Shown here: positions 58,684 to 64,000 of the stretch, in pieces | How positions within the stretch are numbered: position 1 is the stretch's first letter | Layout of the letters: the number at the start of each line of letters is the position of its first letter | Origin: Limnobacter alexandrii | GTDB taxonomy: Bacteria; Pseudomonadota; Gammaproteobacteria; Burkholderiales; Burkholderiaceae_B | Length of the DNA stretch: 64,000 bases | Direction: 5' to 3' | Assembly (NCBI RefSeq): GCF_005871185.1 | Contig: NZ_SWKN01000011.1 | Span: 62,001 to 126,000 of the forward strand | Notes under the pieces: generated by a model | The model's input: the letters and a program-made list of their open reading frames with translations, nothing else | The model's database searches: none | Told to the model about the DNA's origin: nothing | Position numbers and translations under genes: made by a program

Positions 58684-59460
58684 ATGAGGAATCTGAATCT
58701 GTCGCTGGCTTGTCTGCCCGGAAAGCATGTACTTGAAGCGGTCTGTATCGCCAAATCAATGCAGGCCGAGGGAAAACTTGTTGATCCACTGCACGGTTCC
58801 ATCTCGCTTGAGACGGTGCAACTGGTTCCCCAGAGTTTTGGCACTCTGGGCTTGCAAACGATTGAGGCGATCCAATCGGCACTTCCTAGCGCCAGATTCA
58901 GACTCCATGCCAACGTCCCCATCGCAGGTCGTGGTTTTGAACCAGACTTGTCCAATGCGAGACAGTACGAAGGTTGGTTTAAGAGCCTGAAAGGGATCAA
59001 TGATGCCATTGGATCGCCGGTTTACACGCTGCACAGCGGGTTGAAAAGCGCCACAGACCTCCAAGGGATGATAGACAACGCAAGGTGGTTGGAAGAGCTT
59101 TTGGGCTGCACAGTGGGCATTGAAGGCCAGTACCCGGACAAACACGACAGATTTTTGATGTCGTCGTGGCAAGAGTACGAAAAGGTGTTTCTCAGCGGCA
59201 TGTCAATGGCGATTGATTTGTCTCACCTGAACATCGTGAGGCATCACAACGGCGGCCAAGCGCCGGTGGATTTAATCTCAGCCGTGCTGGAGAGCCCTCA
59301 ATGCGTGGAGGTGCACCTCTCAGAGAACAATGGATGCGGTGATTGGCATCAAACCTGCACGAAAAAGGCGTGGTGGCATGGCCTTCTTGACCGGATCAAC
59401 CCAGATGCGGTGATTTTCAGTGAGGGTAATCTGCTTCGGTCACGAGCTGAATCACACTGA
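58684..59460 (+). CDS. Xylose-isomerase-like TIM-barrel protein (258 aa)
   Basis: The pattern fits the AP endonuclease family 2 / sugar isomerase barrel: a Met-Arg start, VYTLHSGLK near residue 115, GIEGQYPD near residue 148, MAIDLSHLNIV near residue 178 and VEVHLSENNGCGDWHQ near residue 210 (metal-binding His, Glu, Asp). The barrel uses divalent metals for sugar isomerisation or for cutting abasic DNA. On a plasmid a DNA repair role is attractive, but the substrate cannot be told. Confidence 0.7.
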   Translation: MRNLNLSLACLPGKHVLEAVCIAKSMQAEGKLVDPLHGSISLETVQLVPQSFGTLGLQTIEAIQSALPSARFRLHANVPIAGRGFEPDLSNARQYEGWFKSLKGINDAIGSPVYTLHSGLKSATDLQGMIDNARWLEELLGCTVGIEGQYPDKHDRFLMSSWQEYEKVFLSGMSMAIDLSHLNIVRHHNGGQAPVDLISAVLESPQCVEVHLSENNGCGDWHQTCTKKAWWHGLLDRINPDAVIFSEGNLLRSRAESH

Positions 59461-59486
59461 ACCACTTTGAGAGGCATCACCGATGT

Positions 59487-62324
59487 TCAGATGTCTGAAA
59501 TGCTACTTTTGCGCTTTCCAAACGCAGTGGATGATTTGGTTAATGGTTTGGTTTTAGTGTCGAGGGTTTTGGGTTCCTGAACTGCTGTGCTTTCCACAGG
59601 CTCAGTATAGGCATTGACTGGTTTAGCCTGGACTGCTTCCAATTTGGAAGGAACCGGTTTACTTGGCCCGACCTTGACAGAATGGCGCTTGATTTGATCC
59701 GAAGCTGGTTTCTTAGCGATCAAGGTGGCACCGTCACTTGATTGAATCAACTTTTTGATGAGAGCGCGGGGCAATTGCCCGCGTTTTTCATAAGCGCGAA
59801 ACAAGGTATTGAGCATATTCAATACAGCTTTTCGCTCTTTTGAGTAAACCCGTGAATCCATAAAAAACAATCTGCGATTGCTTTGAAGTCCTGGTCGTCT
59901 TATGAGGCGTCCGACCCCTTGCTTGAGTGTGGATGATGCATCGCCAAGAAGCTGGAGGTGCTTTGATGAAGTGAGTTTTTTCACTTCTGCGGTTATGGAC
60001 TTATTGGTTCCGAAGGGCATGCGTGGGATCACCAGGTCAGTCAGGAGATTGTCCTGCTCTGGGCTGATCTCTGGCAGCGATAGATTCAGCCCGGTCCACG
60101 CCGTGCCCACAGCTATCCAGATTGGGCGCTCCCCGTGTAAATATTTGGAAATAAACTGCCCCTTCAAATCTGATACTGAGTAGCCGGTGTGAGGTTGTGA
60201 CACCAGTAAGCGAGTGGTGATGGATTTTTGTTCTGAGATCAATTGCTCGTACAGGATTTTTGCTGAGTCGTAGCTTGTCATCAGAATAAGAGTGCCACCT
60301 ACCGCAGAATCAACAACCCATTTGCACAGGGTAGACAACTGGGCAATCCAGCTCTTCACTTCATCGGGGGAATTGCCTGGTTGGAGAATCGTGTGTCCTG
60401 TTCCAAAATCCTTGCTAATTTCACCAGGTTTTGGGGGTAAAAAAAGCGTTACCGGATCAGTAAGCCAGGTGTCGTGAATCGACCGATACCCAATTGCCTC
60501 GTCGTTTTGTAGGCCAAGATTGTTAAGAAACCGGGCCGCTGACCATGCGCCCGAGGTATTGGGCATGTAGATGGTTGCTGACAACAACAAAGTGCGCTCA
60601 ATACCCAGATGGTTAAAAAGCAGTCGAAACTCCGAGGTGTGATTGACACTACCCACGAGGATTTGGGGGTACTGACGCACGGGGGAATTGGTGAAGAACG
60701 CAGCGCTTTGGCTGGAGGCCTTTAGCATTTGTTTCAATGCATATCTGGCCACTTTAAATTTTGATGCACTTGGACTGCTGCCTGTAATTGTGACGTCGGA
60801 GATTACTGATGACAAGTCTTCGATTCTATTGGCTATGCCAATAGAATCCCCTTCAAGCGCGCGCCAGTTCAAGTGGACTGGCGATCCATTGTTGTCTATG
60901 TGTTGAGAACCCAAATCAGAGCAAATTTCGTTAATTTGCTTTTGAATTCTGTTTAATGATTTATCCGATTTGACCTGCTTGGTTGACATCAACTCCGCGA
61001 ATAGCGTGGGCAGACGACGAATGGAGATTTTGGTTGTGCTGGCCTTTGAAAAGTTCTCCTCCAGCAAATGCGCCTCATCAACAAGCAGGATTTGGGGCAT
61101 ATCAATACGCCCCACTTCGTTAGCACGAATGTATCGAGCTACTGTTTCATTTTTTTGGTCGATGAGTTCGAGTACATCTGCCCGGGTAATTTTTCGACCC
61201 TTTGCTTTGCCAATGTTTGAATCTGAATAGATGGCCGACAGGACTCGATTTTCGCTGTCTTCTTTTCTAAGGCCTGACAATCCCGATTTCAAACGGGCAA
61301 TTGTTTCAAGGTAAAGGTAGTGGTGGGTAAGCACCACGACGTCGCTCCGATTGGCCAGATCAAATTGGTCCTGGTAGCTCAACTCACCAAAATCATCAGT
61401 GTCGGCATCTGATTCAAGAGAAATATCGGTGTCTGCATACGGAAAACTGGGAACGTGATGAAGAAATGATCCCATTAACCACCGTCTACGGTCGGCGCCA
61501 AAGGGTTTGTCCGCGTACTTATCAATCCATTGAAGTGCCTGCGATGTCCATTGTGCGGAAATTGGGTCAGCCGCATTGGATTTGTTTGAGCTTTCCTGAT
61601 CAATCAGCTCAATCAATTTGGCGTGGCTAACAAATTCTGCCCTGCCCGATACCAATGCGAGCAAGGTATTGCGTGAATCCGGGAACTTTGCTTTGTGCTC
61701 CTGTAGGAATTGTTGTTGAACTGACAGCGATGGAACAGCAATCCAGGTTCGCTGCCCATTCGAAGCCGCATTTGCTGCCAAGTAGAGGGCAAGAAGTGTT
61801 TTGCCCGACCCCGTGCCCAACTCAGCGAAGTAAACACTGGGTTTTATAACTTCGCTTTCCTGTTTCGCTTGACTCCTTGAGTCGTATTCCCAGCCGTTGG
61901 ATAGCAAGTGTGCAAGGACTGAGTTCTGGTTTGGGTTGAGCTTAAAAGCATGGGTAAGTGCTGTTTTTGTGATGCGATCTGGCTTTGTGTGATTGCCGAT
62001 CATGGTGAGCAAGGCGCTATTGACCAGTGCGCTACAGACTTGGTTTGAGCTAACACTTAGCTTTTGCGCAGCCAGCTCGATGGCTTGTCGTTCACATAGG
62101 GTCGTAGAAACCGGTAAACGTCTTGAGTGAAATTCTTCGAAGTAGTCAATCTCAAGCGCTGAAATTCTGTTTGCGCATTCAACTGAATCGGCGCAATTCA
62201 ATATGTTTTTCAGTGCAACGCGACAGGCTCTGGCCAGTGCAAGGTCAGTTTCAAGACACAGTGCTTCCGATAGATAGGAAAAAACATCCGTCGAAAGATG
62301 CACAGAAAAGACTTTTTTTGTCAT
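59487..62324 (-). CDS. csf4: CasDinG / Csf4 helicase of type IV-A CRISPR-Cas
   Basis: This DinG-like helicase has Walker A GTGSGKTLLALY near residue 171, the DEAH box VDEAHLLEENF near residue 415, and QGVGRLIRRPG near residue 805. No Fe-S cysteine set is seen, as in type IV DinG proteins. It is longer than usual DinG because of an N-terminal 120-residue helical extension and a C-terminal 90-residue Lys/Pro/Ser/Thr-rich tail. Divergent csf5 and csf1 next door identify the locus. In type IV-A systems CasDinG unwinds target DNA after the Csf effector binds and is needed for plasmid interference. Confidence 0.88.
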   Translation of the reverse strand: MTKKVFSVHLSTDVFSYLSEALCLETDLALARACRVALKNILNCADSVECANRISALEIDYFEEFHSRRLPVSTTLCERQAIELAAQKLSVSSNQVCSALVNSALLTMIGNHTKPDRITKTALTHAFKLNPNQNSVLAHLLSNGWEYDSRSQAKQESEVIKPSVYFAELGTGSGKTLLALYLAANAASNGQRTWIAVPSLSVQQQFLQEHKAKFPDSRNTLLALVSGRAEFVSHAKLIELIDQESSNKSNAADPISAQWTSQALQWIDKYADKPFGADRRRWLMGSFLHHVPSFPYADTDISLESDADTDDFGELSYQDQFDLANRSDVVVLTHHYLYLETIARLKSGLSGLRKEDSENRVLSAIYSDSNIGKAKGRKITRADVLELIDQKNETVARYIRANEVGRIDMPQILLVDEAHLLEENFSKASTTKISIRRLPTLFAELMSTKQVKSDKSLNRIQKQINEICSDLGSQHIDNNGSPVHLNWRALEGDSIGIANRIEDLSSVISDVTITGSSPSASKFKVARYALKQMLKASSQSAAFFTNSPVRQYPQILVGSVNHTSEFRLLFNHLGIERTLLLSATIYMPNTSGAWSAARFLNNLGLQNDEAIGYRSIHDTWLTDPVTLFLPPKPGEISKDFGTGHTILQPGNSPDEVKSWIAQLSTLCKWVVDSAVGGTLILMTSYDSAKILYEQLISEQKSITTRLLVSQPHTGYSVSDLKGQFISKYLHGERPIWIAVGTAWTGLNLSLPEISPEQDNLLTDLVIPRMPFGTNKSITAEVKKLTSSKHLQLLGDASSTLKQGVGRLIRRPGLQSNRRLFFMDSRVYSKERKAVLNMLNTLFRAYEKRGQLPRALIKKLIQSSDGATLIAKKPASDQIKRHSVKVGPSKPVPSKLEAVQAKPVNAYTEPVESTAVQEPKTLDTKTKPLTKSSTAFGKRKSSISDI

Positions 62325-62405
62325 AGCTACTTGTCATCCTTGAAACAATGGTTATAGTGTATTGGTGACGCGATTATTTGTAAACGCTTTTGCATGGAAT
62401 CGACA
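62325..62405. promoter_or_regulatory. Divergent promoter region between csf4 and csf5
   Basis: Only 81 bp separate the divergent starts. AT-rich boxes such as TATAGT and TTTACA (complement) are present, but no confident promoter can be set, and no TTGCGC element is present. Confidence 0.4.
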
Positions 62406-63248
62406 ATGAGTAGACAATTAACCCTTATATGGGCACTGGAAAAGCATTTGACCGCAAATGAGTTTCGTAAACGTTTTAAAGCAGTCAATGGTTTAGAGCC
62501 TCCTAGCCTTCTCTTTTGGCACAATGAATCCGGTAAGACGATTGGTCAGGGTTATAGGTTGTCTCACGATCAGGAAATCAGCAAGACACAGGCATATAAA
62601 CTGAAAGATGCGCGTAAGCACGGAAGTAACTGGGTTCGAGCGCGCGGACCTCGTTGCGAGGCTGACCTGGCGAACAATAGTCGGACGGAAGACGACGCCA
62701 TGGCAATGATTCGGTTTTTCCACACCAAACGGTCAGTTGGGATTGGTTTTTTGGGGGCCGCAATGATTGAGTTTGCCAATTCAAATCTTCCGATCATTTT
62801 AGATTGTGCGGAGCAGGCACTCGGGCATTGCCGAGTTCGACCCTATGACGGGGAGTTGAGTTTGAGCCTGAAAGGGTTTCCCACCAGGTACGTGATCCCC
62901 ACTTTGGCACTGAAAAGGCCGCACTTCGACTTCTTGGGCAAGCGCCAATACATCGAGCGAATCGTTCAGCAAGACATTGTGCGACAGGCCAAAATTTTGA
63001 ACATAAATATCCCCACTGGGTTCTATATCAAAGTCACCCATTTCGATGACGGGACAGAGCATTGGGTGAGGACCGGAAAGGCCAAAGGCGGTAACAGCGG
63101 ATCGACCGGCGGTGCGCTCACTGTGAAGAATGTTGAGTTTTTAACCAACCTGAAGCTACAAGGGTTCTGGTCTGCCGGATCTCTTGTGAGCAAGGGTTTT
63201 GGAAGGATCATCTTGCCGGGTGGTGCAAGGGGGTCGTTCGATGAATGA
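62406..63248 (+). CDS. csf5: Csf5-like crRNA-processing endonuclease (type IV-A)
   Basis: Starting at ATG 62406 (GGAATCG upstream), this 280-residue RAMP-type protein ends with the glycine-rich loop WSAGSLVSKGFGRIIL near residues 255-270, typical of Cas6/Csf5. A central Arg/Lys-rich helical region (AYKLKDARKHGSNWVRARG near residues 63-81) corresponds to the basic finger of Csf5. The enzyme cuts the CRISPR transcript at repeats and stays in the effector complex. It overlaps csf1 by 8 bp. The csf5 call over a Cas6 name rests on context and overall plan. Confidence 0.78.
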   Translation: MSRQLTLIWALEKHLTANEFRKRFKAVNGLEPPSLLFWHNESGKTIGQGYRLSHDQEISKTQAYKLKDARKHGSNWVRARGPRCEADLANNSRTEDDAMAMIRFFHTKRSVGIGFLGAAMIEFANSNLPIILDCAEQALGHCRVRPYDGELSLSLKGFPTRYVIPTLALKRPHFDFLGKRQYIERIVQQDIVRQAKILNINIPTGFYIKVTHFDDGTEHWVRTGKAKGGNSGSTGGALTVKNVEFLTNLKLQGFWSAGSLVSKGFGRIILPGGARGSFDE

Positions 63249-64000
63249 TTTGACATTGGGGTTCCCTACCCCATCGACCCTTTTGAAGAAGTTCTTGGAT
63301 CAGCATCCAGGTCTTGAGACTCAAGAATTTTACGAGAAAACCGTTGCAGCAGTCGAGGATACGTTCTGTGTGTGTTGCGGGGTGGGGATTAGAAAGGGCG
63401 AGCCTGGACACGAATGCTTTGTCCCTGATTCATTTGTGGATTCGGCGTTTCTTCATGCGTGCGGAGGTGATCAGAAAAGGGGCTTGTTTTGTCCTGATTG
63501 CAAGATGGCCATTGGATTGCGACAGGCCAGCATGCAGTTCTCTTATGCTCAAATCGGAGTTGATCCAGAATCTGGCAGGTACAAGGCCTTCACGGTCATT
63601 GGGATGGAGGATCTGTTAGCCGCCGTGTACAAGCCATTGAGTCCGCCCATGGTGATGACACGTAAAACGCGCAAGCGACAGCACACCATTTGGAAAGGAA
63701 AGGTGAACCTACACGATGTCAAGGCCGAGGACTTCCTGTTTTTCAATTCTGGCGACTCTACAGTAGTCATGCACCCAGCGCGCGTTTTGGGGCTGGTCGA
63801 AAAAGAGCAAGAGCTAATACAGGCAGTTCAAGAACATGTGGCTGGGTTAAAAAATGCCAAAGGTCTGAAAGAAATCTTGCCGGTGCGACTCCTCAAGGTA
63901 AATTTGGACTGTCCAAGTTTTGTGCCGGCGAATTACCGAAGCCCATACGTCGGTATCACATGTGAAAAACTTTTGGCGCGGCTTGATCGCTTTGTTCAAG
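63241..64000 (+). CDS. csf1: Csf1, large subunit of type IV CRISPR effector, C-terminus cut by window end
   Basis: The frame opens at ATG 63241, overlapping the csf5 stop, and stays open to the window end (253 residues). A four-Cys zinc finger is present: CVCCGVGI and FCPDC at about residues 42-85. This is the signature of Csf1, the small Cas8-like subunit of type IV complexes. Expected downstream genes are csf2 (Cas7-like), csf3 (Cas5-like) and the CRISPR array, all outside the window. Confidence 0.85.
   Translation, partial: MNDLTLGFPTPSTLLKKFLDQHPGLETQEFYEKTVAAVEDTFCVCCGVGIRKGEPGHECFVPDSFVDSAFLHACGGDQKRGLFCPDCKMAIGLRQASMQFSYAQIGVDPESGRYKAFTVIGMEDLLAAVYKPLSPPMVMTRKTRKRQHTIWKGKVNLHDVKAEDFLFFNSGDSTVVMHPARVLGLVEKEQELIQAVQEHVAGLKNAKGLKEILPVRLLKVNLDCPSFVPANYRSPYVGITCEKLLARLDRFVQ

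Noticed and set aside
59461-64000. CRISPR array expected near the csf genes
   Set aside because: No regularly spaced direct repeats are present in this part of the window; the array would lie beyond 64000.

Overview
The window reads as part of a large, gene-dense plasmid (or plasmid-derived element) from a Gram-negative proteobacterium. A betaproteobacterium of the Burkholderiales type is my best guess, from the PRTRC cassette, the plasmid-type replication genes, the sigma70-like promoters and the moderate G+C content. No chromosomal housekeeping operon, rRNA or tRNA is visible.

Layout. 1-6.6 kb: the N-terminal part of a UvrD-type helicase (cut by the window edge), two backbone proteins and a three-gene ExeA-like ATPase / unknown / M15 peptidase operon. 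6.6-13.9 kb: replicon 1, with an AT-rich centromere-like tract, parA plus a small partner, a Rep protein with a DnaA-box/iteron origin, a tyrosine recombinase and a KfrA-like coiled-coil protein. 14-23.8 kb: an accessory block of short, tightly packed, mostly unknown genes, ending in an operon with FlhC-like and FlhD-like proteins (relatives of SetCD/AcaCD conjugation activators). 23.8-26.4 kb: replicon 2, a different Rep protein behind two families of iteron-like repeats. 26.4-32.5 kb: a PRTRC cassette (E1-like ThiF, JAB-like A, E2-like B, F, ubiquitin-like C, E and ParB). 32.8-58.7 kb: backbone genes including a DinG helicase, SSB, S49 protease, secreted nuclease, RecE-like nuclease, two PP-loop (PAPS reductase/DndC-like) enzymes, an N6-adenine-type methyltransferase, DUF1643 and zinc-finger proteins and an isolated pilin-like gene. 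59.5-64 kb: part of a type IV-A CRISPR-Cas locus (divergent csf4/casDinG, csf5, csf1), cut by the window end. No CRISPR array is visible here.

The most striking signal outside the genes is a shared promoter. At least a dozen transcription units in 1-3 kb and 30-58 kb start with the palindromic core TTGCGCAA (usually AACTTGCGCAAA) in the -35 position, followed at a constant 16-bp spacing by a degenerate -10. This suggests one regulator controlling the whole plasmid backbone. The two replicons, the 14-24 kb accessory block and the CRISPR genes lack it, which fits later acquisition or fusion of modules.
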